From NCBI GenBank assembly GCA_902788035.1, contig CADAIL010000002.1, forward strand, positions 1 through 64,000: a stretch of DNA of 64,000 nt, written 5' to 3'. The notes beneath the pieces were generated by a model that was not told the DNA's origin, searched no databases, and saw only the letters and a list, made by a program, of their open reading frames with translations. Shown here piece by piece: positions 32,219-41,101 of this stretch; within the stretch, counting starts at the first letter, position 1; the number at the start of each line of letters is the position of its first letter. The stretch comes from an uncultured Lachnospiraceae bacterium (GTDB lineage: Bacteria > Bacillota > Clostridia > Lachnospirales > Lachnospiraceae). Position numbers and translations under genes: made by a program.

Positions 32219-33472
32219 ATGGGATACAAGAAATACGATCTTACAAGTGCAGAAATAAAGGCTCTTGCAAACCTCGCGCTCCAGGAACAGGGAAGCATCG
32301 ACGGTGCTTGTGCCGAATTGTCACTGATGGCCAACCTCTTTGAACAGCAGAGCAAATACAAGACGCTGTACGAGTATGTACGAAAATCAGATTGGTTTGC
32401 AAATGCAGCCTATTGGATGGACAATGGAAAGGCAGGCGCGATATATCAGCTGTATGCAGGCTATGTATTATGCGAAGGTCTGCGAACTGTGCCAGGGCAC
32501 ATCAATGAGCACGACTGCCTTACAGATATCAAGAGTATCAGCACAGGTGAAGTTAAGGATAAGTCAGCATATAAAGCCGGAAAGACGATCATTAAAAATC
32601 GACATGGATCAACCTACACATTCTATTGTTTCCCGGCGAAGGGTTCGGATCCATTTGGATACACATCACCTGAAGCCCCGCAGTCAGGTAGCATACAGGG
32701 ACTGATTGAGCGGGAGACGGACCTTGCATCGATTCCTTATACGGAGACAGGGACGAATCATCAGCTGTTCAGCATGATAGTTAATAACGCGGGACTTGCA
32801 GGTTATCAGGATTCGGCGTGGTGTTGCACGTACCAGTTCGCGATGGAAATACTGGAATTTGGAGTTGATAAGGCTCTTGAACACTGGAATATGACCAGGA
32901 ATACCTACTGTGGCTACTCATGTTTTGACACATATGATAAGTTCTACTCGGTAGGAAAAACAGGGAAGATTCCGGAGCTTGGAGCACTGGTAGTCTTTGT
33001 TCACAGCCATATTGGCAGAGTCCTTGCTATTGATTCTGATTCACGAACATTTTTATGTGGAGAAGGCAATACGAGCAATGAGAAATATGACAGATCGGGT
33101 GACAGCTGTGCTGTTAAAGTCTATGCATGGGACGATCCGAGGATTAAAGGGTTCTGTTACATCGATTATGTACAGGCGGACGCCAGAAAGGAGCACAAAG
33201 GAACATTGTTTGCTTTTGGAAATGTAAATTATAACGAAGACGGAGAATTTAAAACTGACGATTACGTGCTTCAGACACTCCTGCGAGGGAGAGGTTTTAA
33301 AGGGCAGAACGGGAAGGAATTGGTCCTTGACGGCAAGGCTCAGGGGAACACTATGTACGCAGCGAACTCTTATATGGACGCAAGAGCCAAGGAAGGCGTA
33401 GATCTCGGAGAGAGGGATTGTTGGGGACCGAAGTGCTGGGCTGATATTTTCGGCAGAAAAGCGATAGATTAA
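32219..33472 (+). CDS. Endolysin with CHAP-like peptidase domain
   Basis: 417 aa from ATG 32219 (CGGAGGAGA). N-terminal region AEIKALANLALQEQGSIDGACAELSLMANLFE resembles SLT/cell-wall-hydrolase N-domains. Middle (about 190-310) is CHAP/NlpC-like: DSAWCCTYQFAMEI gives the candidate nucleophile Cys, VVFVHSHIGRVLAIDS the His. The C-terminal ~85 residues (VLQTLLRGRGFKGQNGKELVLDG...) look like a peptidoglycan-binding module. Placed after holin, last phage gene before attR. Confidence 0.78.
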   Translation: MGYKKYDLTSAEIKALANLALQEQGSIDGACAELSLMANLFEQQSKYKTLYEYVRKSDWFANAAYWMDNGKAGAIYQLYAGYVLCEGLRTVPGHINEHDCLTDIKSISTGEVKDKSAYKAGKTIIKNRHGSTYTFYCFPAKGSDPFGYTSPEAPQSGSIQGLIERETDLASIPYTETGTNHQLFSMIVNNAGLAGYQDSAWCCTYQFAMEILEFGVDKALEHWNMTRNTYCGYSCFDTYDKFYSVGKTGKIPELGALVVFVHSHIGRVLAIDSDSRTFLCGEGNTSNEKYDRSGDSCAVKVYAWDDPRIKGFCYIDYVQADARKEHKGTLFAFGNVNYNEDGEFKTDDYVLQTLLRGRGFKGQNGKELVLDGKAQGNTMYAANSYMDARAKEGVDLGERDCWGPKCWADIFGRKAID

Positions 33473-33480
33473 GTAGAGAG

Positions 33481-33515
33481 GCTCTGGAAGCATGTTATTC
33501 TCCAGGGCTTTTTTT
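33481..33515 (+). terminator. Terminator ending prophage late genes
   Basis: GCTCTGGA / TCCAGGGC with one G-U pair, then seven Ts. It isolates the endolysin transcript from the phage-supplied promoter of miaB three bases further on. Confidence 0.85.
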
Positions 33516-33517
33516 AA

Positions 33518-33545
33518 TTGCCAAATTTGAAGCAGGTGCTATAAT
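33518..33545 (+). promoter_or_regulatory. Phage-supplied promoter of rebuilt miaB
   Basis: TTGCCA (33518-33523), 16-bp spacer, TATAAT (33540-33545). Same spacing and position relative to the gene as the stranded host promoter at 1234-1261 (TTGCAA-16-TATAAT), including similar flanks (gCTATAATAaT / gCTATAATAtT). Both are followed by a GGGAGA-type ribosome site. Confidence 0.75.
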
Positions 33546-33576
33546 ATTATCTTACTGTTTATGTTGGGAGAGTATT

Positions 33577-35013
33577 ATGGAAAATTGCAATATAAAGAAC
33601 GAAGAAGCACAGAAGGCAGCGGCGGCCAGACAGTTGGAATTCATAGAAAAAGCAAGAGTATTAGTTGAAAATATTTCAAAGAACATCGGAAGACCACTTT
33701 TCTCGCATATCGAAACCTTTGGTTGTCAAATGAACGCCCGCGATTCTGAAAAACTCCGTGGCATTCTTGATGCAGCGGGATTTAAGGATACTGAAAATGA
33801 AGATGAAGCGGATCTGGTCATCTACAATACCTGCACAGTTCGGGATAACGCAGATCAGCATGTCTATGGAAGGCTCGGCCACCTTAACGCAGTCAGAAAA
33901 AAACGTCCGGATATGATCATCGGCCTGTGCGGCTGCATGATGCAGGAAGACCATGTCGTCGCTAAAATTAAAAAGAGTTACCCGTTTGTCAAACTCATTT
34001 TCGGAACACACAATTTATACGCGTTTCCGGAACTTCTTGTCAGAACTCTGAACGAAGATAAGCGAGTCATCGACATCCGTCAGGAGACCAAGGTCTTCCC
34101 GGAAAGCCTGCCAGTCAAACGGAAGCATTTCTTCAAATCAGGTGTCAATATCATGTACGGCTGCAACAACTTCTGCAGCTACTGTATTGTTCCCTACGTC
34201 AGGGGACGGGAGATCAGCCGGACACCGGAGGAGATTCTGGATGAAGTTCGTCGCCTGGTTGCGGACGGATGCGTCGAAATTATGCTTCTCGGGCAAAATG
34301 TGAACTCATACGGAAAGACACTCCCGGAGAAGACGACTTTTGCCGAACTCCTCCGTGAAGTGTGTAAAATCGACGGCCTGCGGCGCCTTCGCTTCATGAC
34401 TTCCCATCCAAAGGACCTTTCTGACGAGCTCATAGAAGTCATGGCGGAAAATCCGATTATCTGTCACCACATGCACCTTCCGGTCCAGTCTGGCAGTGAC
34501 ACGATCCTTAAGAAGATGAACCGCCACTATGATCGGGCTAAATATCTCGACACGGTCCGCAAGCTTCGCAAAGCCATCCCGGACATCTCCTTCACCACGG
34601 ATATAATTGTCGGTTTCCCGGGTGAGACAGAAGAGGACTTTGAAGACACACTGTCCCTCGTGCGCGAGGTCGGCTTTGACAGCGCCTTTACTTTTATCTA
34701 TTCAAAGCGGAAGGGTACACCCGCTGCCGAGATGGAGAATCAGGTGCCTGAGGAAGTCGTTAAAAAACGATTCAAAAGGCTTCTCGACGTTGTCAAGATC
34801 ACGGCGGAGGAACGATGCGCACGCTTCACCGGAAAAGTAATGGATGTCCTCGTCGAGGAAGAGAACCGCGAGCCGGGTCTGGTCACAGGCAGAATCGAGC
34901 ACAATATCGTTGTCCATCTGCCGGGTAATGCTTCCATGATCGGAAAGATTATTCCTGTCCGCCTCAAAGAGTGCAAAGGGTTTTATTATTTCGGAGAACC
35001 GGTTACCTTTTAA
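33577..35013 (+). CDS. miaB: tRNA-2-methylthio-N6-dimethylallyladenosine synthase MiaB (phage-host chimera)
   Basis: 478 aa radical SAM methylthiotransferase that turns i6A37 into ms2i6A37 in tRNAs. FGCQMNARDSEK holds the first auxiliary-cluster Cys; YNTCTVRDNA and GLCGCMMQ give the others; radical SAM CxxxCxxC is GCNNFCSYCIVPY; a TRAM domain ends the protein. The first ~50 codons lie left of the attR core and are A/T-rich, phage-side DNA; the rest is host DNA in the same frame. So the enzyme is complete although the phage sits in its gene. Ribosome site GGGAGAG. Confidence 0.95.
   Translation: MENCNIKNEEAQKAAAARQLEFIEKARVLVENISKNIGRPLFSHIETFGCQMNARDSEKLRGILDAAGFKDTENEDEADLVIYNTCTVRDNADQHVYGRLGHLNAVRKKRPDMIIGLCGCMMQEDHVVAKIKKSYPFVKLIFGTHNLYAFPELLVRTLNEDKRVIDIRQETKVFPESLPVKRKHFFKSGVNIMYGCNNFCSYCIVPYVRGREISRTPEEILDEVRRLVADGCVEIMLLGQNVNSYGKTLPEKTTFAELLREVCKIDGLRRLRFMTSHPKDLSDELIEVMAENPIICHHMHLPVQSGSDTILKKMNRHYDRAKYLDTVRKLRKAIPDISFTTDIIVGFPGETEEDFEDTLSLVREVGFDSAFTFIYSKRKGTPAAEMENQVPEEVVKKRFKRLLDVVKITAEERCARFTGKVMDVLVEEENREPGLVTGRIEHNIVVHLPGNASMIGKIIPVRLKECKGFYYFGEPVTF
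33718..33735 (+). other. attR attachment site in miaB
   Basis: TTTGG-T-TGTCAAATGAAC; the 12-bp core TGTCAAATGAAC (33724-33735) equals 1438-1449. Left of it lies phage DNA encoding a substitute MiaB N-terminus; right of it the host miaB continues in frame (ARDSEKLRG). Confidence 0.85.
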
Positions 35014-35098
35014 ATATGATATTTATCACTGCATCGAGCGGCGGCAACTGGCAGCGTGAAGATAACACGGACCAGGCTGCGGCGATTCGATGTGTCAT

Positions 35099-35202
35099 AT
35101 GGGGCTGTCGCATTAGACGGTGTCCACACTACATATAGCAGACATGGGCATATAACGGCTGCTGTATGTAGAGCGGACCCACCCTATTGCGACAGTCCCA
35201 TT
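35099..35202 (+). other. Long hairpin between miaB and mutS
   Basis: Outer arms ATGGGGCTGTCGCA / TGCGACAGTCCCAT, middle GGTGTCC / GGACCCACC, inner CTACATATAGCAG (35129) / CTGCTGTATGTAG (35159): a nearly continuous 104-nt stem-loop. The rest of the 375-bp gap (35014-35388) holds no gene. It could be a processed terminator/RNA element or a small mobile palindrome; the outer arm sequence recurs in a shorter hairpin at 55260-55289. Confidence 0.6.
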
Positions 35203-35309
35203 ATTTATCCAAAAATGTAAGGCATCCGAGCTTTACCCGCCTCTGTCACAAGCGGCCGTCTGATATCCTCCGAAAGGCTGATGTTTTTTTAAAAAACATA
35301 AATTGACAA

Positions 35310-35338
35310 ATGACAGGCGGACAGTATCGCGGTATAAT
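35310..35338 (+). promoter_or_regulatory. mutS promoter
   Basis: ATGACA (35310-35315), 17-bp spacer, TATAAT (35333-35338). A TTGACA seven bases earlier is spaced too far. It gives mutS its own start, so mismatch repair should not depend on the phage-supplied miaB promoter. A poly-T/poly-A palindrome at 35281-35299 lies just upstream. Confidence 0.6.
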
Positions 35339-35388
35339 AGTGTGCTTAGGACATTTGAAAACGAACCCCTTGAAAGAAAGGCAACAGC

Positions 35389-38037
35389 ATGGCTTTATCA
35401 CCAATGATGCAGGAATACGTGAAGATGAAGGAGCAGTACAAGGACTGTGTCCTCATGTACCGGGTCGGAGACTTCTATGAGATGTTCTTCGACGACGCGG
35501 TCCACGTATCAAGACTGCTGGAACTCACATTGACAGGAAAAGAATGCGGTCTTCCCGAGCGGGCACCTATGTGCGGTGTCCCGCACCACGCTCTCGACGT
35601 GTACGTGAGCAGACTCATAAAAAAGGGGCAGAAGGTCGCGATCTGCGATCAGGTCGAGGACCCGAAACTTGCGAAAGGCCTGGTGAAACGGGAAGTGACC
35701 CGTGTAGTCACGCCCGGGACAAATCTTGAGATAGACGCCGGCAGCGAAAGCCGCAACAATTATCTCATGAGCATTGTCTGCACCGAGGATCGTTACGGCA
35801 TCGCCTGCGCTGATGTCACAACAGGCGATTTCATGCTGACAGAGGTGGACAGCATACGAAAGCTGACGGATGAGATATACAAATTGTCTCCGTCAGAGAT
35901 CATTTGCAGCGAAGCTCTTATGATCTCAGGTCTCGATATTGATGACCTTAAGGGGCGTCTCGGCATCATGATCTCACCGATGGATCCGAGATATTTCGGT
36001 GACACAGTCTGCAGAAAGACCCTTCTTGACCACTTTCACGTGGCCACGCTAGAAGGCCTCGGTATCGGAGAGTTTACGTGCGGCATGAACGCCGCCGGTG
36101 CGCTGCTCACCTACCTCTTCGAGACACAGAAAAACGATCTCGCTCATATATCAAGAATTCAGCCCTATCACACGGAAGAATTCATGATCGTCGACGGGAC
36201 CGCAATGCGAAATCTTGAACTCATCGAGACGCTGCGCGAGAAGGAGAAGCGGGGGTCTCTCTTTTGGGTACTCGATAAAACGAAGACAGCAATGGGCGCC
36301 CGCATGCTTCGGACATGGATCGAACAGCCTCTGATAAACGCGGACGCGATCAACGACCGGTATGACGCGATTGAAGCATTGAATACAAATGAAATCACCT
36401 GCGCCGAAATCCGCGAATATCTGAATCCGGTCTATGATCTCGAGCGCCTTGCTGCCAGAATAAGCTACAAGAGTGCTAACCCGCGCGACCTCATCGCACT
36501 GCGCTCATCGCTTGAAATGCTGCCCCACATAAAGGCTCTCCTGACAGAACTCTCCGGAACGAGATTTATGACATTTCTCGAGACATTCGACACGCTGGAG
36601 GACCTCTGCTCACTGATCGGTGATGCCATCTGTGATGATCCGCCTCTTGCCATGAAAGAGGGCGGTATCATAAAGGACGGATATGACCCCGATGTGGATG
36701 AGTACCGACACGCAAGGACCGAGGGCAAGGACTGGCTCGCCCAGCTTGAGGCGGAGGAGCGCGAGAAAACAGGTATCCATACACTGAAAATCAAGTTCAA
36801 CCGCGTCTTCGGCTATGTTATTGAGGTATCCAACTCCTTCAAAAACATGGTCCCAGACACATACACCAGAAAGCAGACCCTCGTCGGCGGTGAGCGCTAT
36901 ACGATGCCTCGCCTCAAAGAACTGGAGGATAAAATCCTCGGCGCGGAGGACAAACTCAATTCTCTCGAGTATGAGATATTCAGCAGCATCCGCGACCAGA
37001 TTGGCGACAATATTGTGCGCATTCAGGACACAGCCAGAATCGTATCTGAGATTGATGTTCTGGCATCGCTCTCCGAGGTCGCGCGCAGGAACCACTATGT
37101 CCGGCCAAAGCTGAACACGACCGGCGTTATCGAAATCAAGCAGGGAAGACATCCCGTTGTGGAGAAGATGATCGAGAATGAGGCATTTGTCCCCAACGAC
37201 ACCTTCCTTGATAATAAGAAAAAACGCATCTCTGTCATCACGGGTCCCAACATGGCGGGCAAGTCCACCTACATGCGCCAGGTCGCGCTTATCGTACTCA
37301 TGGCTCAGATCGGAAGCTTTGTTCCGGCCAAAAAAGCGGATATCGGTCTCGTCGATCGAATCTTCACAAGGATCGGCGCCAGTGACGACCTTGGCAGCGG
37401 TCAGAGCACATTCATGGTGGAAATGACAGAGGTAGCCAATATTCTGCGAAGCGCCACAAGCAGGTCTCTGCTCATTCTCGATGAGATCGGCCGCGGCACG
37501 TCCACATTTGACGGTCTCTCCATCGCGTGGGCAGTCATTGAGTACGTGGCAGATCGAAGAATCATCGGCGCGAAAACACTGTTCGCGACCCACTATCATG
37601 AACTGACCGAACTTGAGGGAAAAATCGACGGAGTCAATAACTACTGCATTGCGGTCCGCGAAAAGGGGGACGGCATTGTATTCCTCAGAAAGATCGTGAA
37701 GGGCGGCGCAGACAAGAGCTACGGTGTGCAGGTGGCAAGGCTGGCCGGAGTTCCCGAGGCGGTCCTCTCCAGAGCAGGGCAGCTGTTAGATGAGCTGTCC
37801 AGTGCGGATATCACAGCTGCCATTGAAAATGTAGCAGGACAACCGAAGCCGAAAGCCAGAAAACCGCAGCATTACGATGACGTCGATCTCGCGCAGATGA
37901 CGCTATTCGACACTGTGAGAGATGAAGACATTCTGAAAGAACTGGCTGAGATGAAAGTTATGGAGCTGACCCCCATCGAAGCGATGAACGAATTGTACAG
38001 GCTCCAGAATAAGCTCAACAATCGCTGGAAAGGATAA
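35389..38037 (+). CDS. mutS: DNA mismatch repair protein MutS
   Basis: 882 aa, full length. Mismatch-binding YRVGDFYEMFFDDA (the Phe-x-Glu motif), connector and lever domains, then the ATPase: Walker A GPNMAGKST (about 620), ST...DDLGSGQSTFMVEM, Walker B LLILDEIGRGTSTFDG, ATHYHEL. The C-terminal end carries the clamp-type tail. It recognises mispairs and loads MutL. mutL follows after 5 bp. Confidence 0.97.
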   Translation: MALSPMMQEYVKMKEQYKDCVLMYRVGDFYEMFFDDAVHVSRLLELTLTGKECGLPERAPMCGVPHHALDVYVSRLIKKGQKVAICDQVEDPKLAKGLVKREVTRVVTPGTNLEIDAGSESRNNYLMSIVCTEDRYGIACADVTTGDFMLTEVDSIRKLTDEIYKLSPSEIICSEALMISGLDIDDLKGRLGIMISPMDPRYFGDTVCRKTLLDHFHVATLEGLGIGEFTCGMNAAGALLTYLFETQKNDLAHISRIQPYHTEEFMIVDGTAMRNLELIETLREKEKRGSLFWVLDKTKTAMGARMLRTWIEQPLINADAINDRYDAIEALNTNEITCAEIREYLNPVYDLERLAARISYKSANPRDLIALRSSLEMLPHIKALLTELSGTRFMTFLETFDTLEDLCSLIGDAICDDPPLAMKEGGIIKDGYDPDVDEYRHARTEGKDWLAQLEAEEREKTGIHTLKIKFNRVFGYVIEVSNSFKNMVPDTYTRKQTLVGGERYTMPRLKELEDKILGAEDKLNSLEYEIFSSIRDQIGDNIVRIQDTARIVSEIDVLASLSEVARRNHYVRPKLNTTGVIEIKQGRHPVVEKMIENEAFVPNDTFLDNKKKRISVITGPNMAGKSTYMRQVALIVLMAQIGSFVPAKKADIGLVDRIFTRIGASDDLGSGQSTFMVEMTEVANILRSATSRSLLILDEIGRGTSTFDGLSIAWAVIEYVADRRIIGAKTLFATHYHELTELEGKIDGVNNYCIAVREKGDGIVFLRKIVKGGADKSYGVQVARLAGVPEAVLSRAGQLLDELSSADITAAIENVAGQPKPKARKPQHYDDVDLAQMTLFDTVRDEDILKELAEMKVMELTPIEAMNELYRLQNKLNNRWKG

Positions 38038-38042
38038 GTGAA

Positions 38043-40040
38043 TTGAGCAGCATACATGTATTAGACCAGAACACAATCGATAAAATCGCTGCCGGCGAAG
38101 TCGTCGAGAGGCCGGCATCCGTGGTCAAGGAGCTGACAGAAAATGCCATCGACGCAGGAGCAACAAGAATCACGATTGAAATCCAGGACGGCGGCATCAA
38201 AATGATCCGAATCACGGACGACGGAGCAGGAATTGCCCCGGATGAGATCCGTCTGGCTTTCCTGCGCCACGCCACGTCCAAAATCAGTTCCGTAGAGGAT
38301 CTTAAAGGCATTGCTTCACTGGGTTTTAGAGGGGAAGCTCTGTCATCGATTGCAGCTGTCAGCAGGGTAGAGCTGATCACCAAAACTGAAGATGAGATCA
38401 CTGCCGTGAGGTATGTGATCGAAGGAGGGCGCGAAAAGCTGCTCGACGAAATCGGCGCGCCGGACGGTACGACCTTTGTCATCCGGGATATCTTCTACAA
38501 TACACCCGCCAGGGCAAAGTTCCTGAAGACAGCTATGACAGAAGCCTCGCACGTCGGCAGCATTGTCGAACAGCTGGCCCTGTCAAACCCCACCGTAGCG
38601 TTCGAGTATATTGTGAACGGTGCTTCCCGCCTTTCAACAACAGGCAGCGGCAGTCTTAAGGACACAATCTATCACATCTATGGCCGCGAGCTTGCCTCGG
38701 AACTTCTTCCCATCGACTACTCGGAGGAGGGAATACAGATAAAAGGCTTTATTGCGAAGCCTTCTATATGCCGGGGCAACCGGAACTTTGAGAATTACTA
38801 TGTGAATGGCCGCTATGTCAAAAGCCGCGTAGTATCATTGGGCATAGAGGACGGCTACGGCAACAAGCTCATGCAGCATCAGTATCCGTTCACATGCCTC
38901 ATGATCACGGTCACCGGCGATGCCGTCGATGTTAATGTTCACCCTACAAAAATGGATGTGCGCTTCTCCGACGAGCGGTTCATTCTTAATCAGATCTCGA
39001 CCTGCATAAAGAAGGCTCTCTACGAGCAGGAGATGATCATCAAATCTTCTCTCAATCCTCCTATAAAGCCGAAGGTAGAGAAGAAAGAGGCAAAATATGC
39101 GGGGCCGGCACCATTTGAAAAGAACTACCTGAGAGAAAGATCCTCGTACGGAGACGCCGTTACTGAGATGTATACAGCCGCCCATGCACAGACACCCGCA
39201 ACCGGTTATACAGCACCGCAGACTTCCAGAGATATGGCGTCGCAGATTGCGGTAGAGACACCTGGTGGTACGCAGGTGCAGGCTTCAGGCAGTATGATTC
39301 CGCGGATGCCGGGCAGCGTGGAGGTACAGGCTGCCATTGATATAGGAAAACAGACTGTGGGCAGCAATGCGGTACAAAACGAAGATGCATCGCGTGCGGA
39401 CAGCCCTGTTGTCTATAAGCAGCAGAGCATATTTGATAATTTTCTGGATCCCAAGGCAGAGCCTGACAGGATCATATTAGGCTGCGCTTTCAACACATAC
39501 TGGATCGTTCAGTATCAGAACACTCTGTTCATGATCGACCAGCACGCTGCCCACGAAAAAGTCCTGTACTGCAGATTCATTAGACAGTACGAAAAGAGCG
39601 AAATCACTTCCCAGATAATTTCACCGCCTGTCATTTTCTCTGTCACCGAAAAAGAGAAAGCTCTTCTCGACGAGTACATGGAGGCTTTCACCAAGGCAGG
39701 CTTCGAGATTGAGTCTTTCGGCGGCAAGGAATATAAAATAGCAGCGGTACCCTACTCTATGGAAGCTCTCGGATCAAAGCAGCTCTTCACCGAGCTTCTT
39801 GACAGCCTTGAAATAACCCAGGATCCGAAAAAGCTCGAAGTCTATGTCCACCGCGTCGCGACAGAGGCCTGCAAAGCAGCCGTCAAGGGCGGTGATAAGC
39901 TTTCTGTCCCTGAGGCTAAAGCTCTGATTGACGAACTGTTCGACGAGTGCGATGACCCCTATCATTGCCCGCACGGTCGTCCGACGATTATCTCATTTAC
40001 GGAAAATGAACTGGAAAAACGTTTTAAGAGAATAGTGTGA
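38043..40040 (+). CDS. mutL: DNA mismatch repair protein MutL
   Basis: 665 aa from TTG 38043 (AAAGGATAAG upstream). GHKL ATPase motifs: KIAAGEVVERPASVVKELTENAIDAG, DDGAGI, RHATSKI, LGFRGEAL, GTTFVIRDIFYNTPAR. A variable Gln/Thr-rich linker (about 350-460) joins the dimerisation domain, which has DQHAAHEKVLYCRF, the endonuclease motif family without E. coli-type loss, and CPHGRPT. Bacterial MutL of this kind nicks the strand to be repaired. Stop overlaps miaA. Confidence 0.96.
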   Translation: MSSIHVLDQNTIDKIAAGEVVERPASVVKELTENAIDAGATRITIEIQDGGIKMIRITDDGAGIAPDEIRLAFLRHATSKISSVEDLKGIASLGFRGEALSSIAAVSRVELITKTEDEITAVRYVIEGGREKLLDEIGAPDGTTFVIRDIFYNTPARAKFLKTAMTEASHVGSIVEQLALSNPTVAFEYIVNGASRLSTTGSGSLKDTIYHIYGRELASELLPIDYSEEGIQIKGFIAKPSICRGNRNFENYYVNGRYVKSRVVSLGIEDGYGNKLMQHQYPFTCLMITVTGDAVDVNVHPTKMDVRFSDERFILNQISTCIKKALYEQEMIIKSSLNPPIKPKVEKKEAKYAGPAPFEKNYLRERSSYGDAVTEMYTAAHAQTPATGYTAPQTSRDMASQIAVETPGGTQVQASGSMIPRMPGSVEVQAAIDIGKQTVGSNAVQNEDASRADSPVVYKQQSIFDNFLDPKAEPDRIILGCAFNTYWIVQYQNTLFMIDQHAAHEKVLYCRFIRQYEKSEITSQIISPPVIFSVTEKEKALLDEYMEAFTKAGFEIESFGGKEYKIAAVPYSMEALGSKQLFTELLDSLEITQDPKKLEVYVHRVATEACKAAVKGGDKLSVPEAKALIDELFDECDDPYHCPHGRPTIISFTENELEKRFKRIV

Positions 40041-41002
40041 TGACAGAAAAAGAAAAACCTATGCTGATCGTTGTGGCCGGCCCCACCGCGTCCGGAAAGA
40101 GCGCGGCGGCCGTGGAACTTGCCCGGATAATCGGGGGCGAGATCATCTCCGCGGATTCCATGCAGGTCTACCGATATATGGACATCGGATCAGCCAAAAT
40201 TACGCAAGAAGAGATGATGGGCGTTCCCCACTACCTGATTGATGTCGCTGACCCTACAGAGGAGTTCGATGTCGTGAGATATGCACATGAAGCCAAAGCC
40301 GCTATATCTGACATCATCTCCAGGAGAAAAATACCGATCCTCTGCGGCGGCACCGGCTTCTATATCCAGGCTGTGACCCGGGATATCGATTTCTCCGAGA
40401 CGGGAGCTCTGCCGGAATACCGGGAAGAACTTACAGCATATGCCGCAGAACACGGTAATTCAGCCCTTCATGAGCAGCTTAAGAATATTGACCCTGTCTC
40501 TTATGAGACCATCCATCCGAACAATCTGAAGCGTGTCATACGCGCGCTGGAATACTACAAAGAGACCGGCATGACGATTTCCGCTCATAACGAAACTGAG
40601 CGTCAGCGTGAGACCCCGTATGATCTTCATTTTTTTGTGCTGAACGATGACAGAGCTGTTCTGTACGATCGGATCGACAGGAGAGTAGACTTCATGATGG
40701 CAGAAGGCCTCTACGATGAAGTCATGTATCTTCGTCAGATGGGGCTGACCCGCGACATGGTCTCCATGCAGGGTCTCGGTTACAAAGAGATGCTCGACTG
40801 CATGGACGGAAAGTGCGATATTGATGAGGCCGTCAGGATCCTGAAAAGGGACAGCCGCCACTACGCAAAGCGTCAAATCACCTGGTTCAAGCGCGAGAAG
40901 GATGCTGTCTGGATCGAACGTGCGGATTTTGGCGGAGACAGCAAAAGAATCGCGGAATTCATGGCAAAATCGATCGGCGTTTCAAGCGGGATGTCAGATT
41001 AA
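40040..41002 (+). CDS. miaA: tRNA dimethylallyltransferase MiaA
   Basis: 320 aa from ATG 40040 (a GTG at 40037 is possible). P-loop GPTASGKS, DSMQVYRYMDIGSAK, PHYLIDVADPTEEFDVVRY, GGTGFYIQAV, and C-terminal QGLGYKEMLD, KRQITWFKRE. It attaches the dimethylallyl group to A37, making the substrate of MiaB, whose gene heads this group. Overlaps mutL by the ATGA-type junction. Confidence 0.96.
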   Translation: MTEKEKPMLIVVAGPTASGKSAAAVELARIIGGEIISADSMQVYRYMDIGSAKITQEEMMGVPHYLIDVADPTEEFDVVRYAHEAKAAISDIISRRKIPILCGGTGFYIQAVTRDIDFSETGALPEYREELTAYAAEHGNSALHEQLKNIDPVSYETIHPNNLKRVIRALEYYKETGMTISAHNETERQRETPYDLHFFVLNDDRAVLYDRIDRRVDFMMAEGLYDEVMYLRQMGLTRDMVSMQGLGYKEMLDCMDGKCDIDEAVRILKRDSRHYAKRQITWFKREKDAVWIERADFGGDSKRIAEFMAKSIGVSSGMSD

Positions 41003-41101
41003 GGTCACACACATCGGACAAACGGACCATATTAAAACCAGCGTCATCTGATACAAAAAGGCAGCTGTCAGGATATAGGACTGCCCTACGAAAGGACATA
41101 C

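Noticed and set aside
36610..37599. A 329-codon ORF antisense to mutS, and similar long antisense ORFs over mutL, the tape measure and lactate permease genes.
   Set aside because: They mirror the codon structure of well-identified genes and have no ribosome sites or family features.
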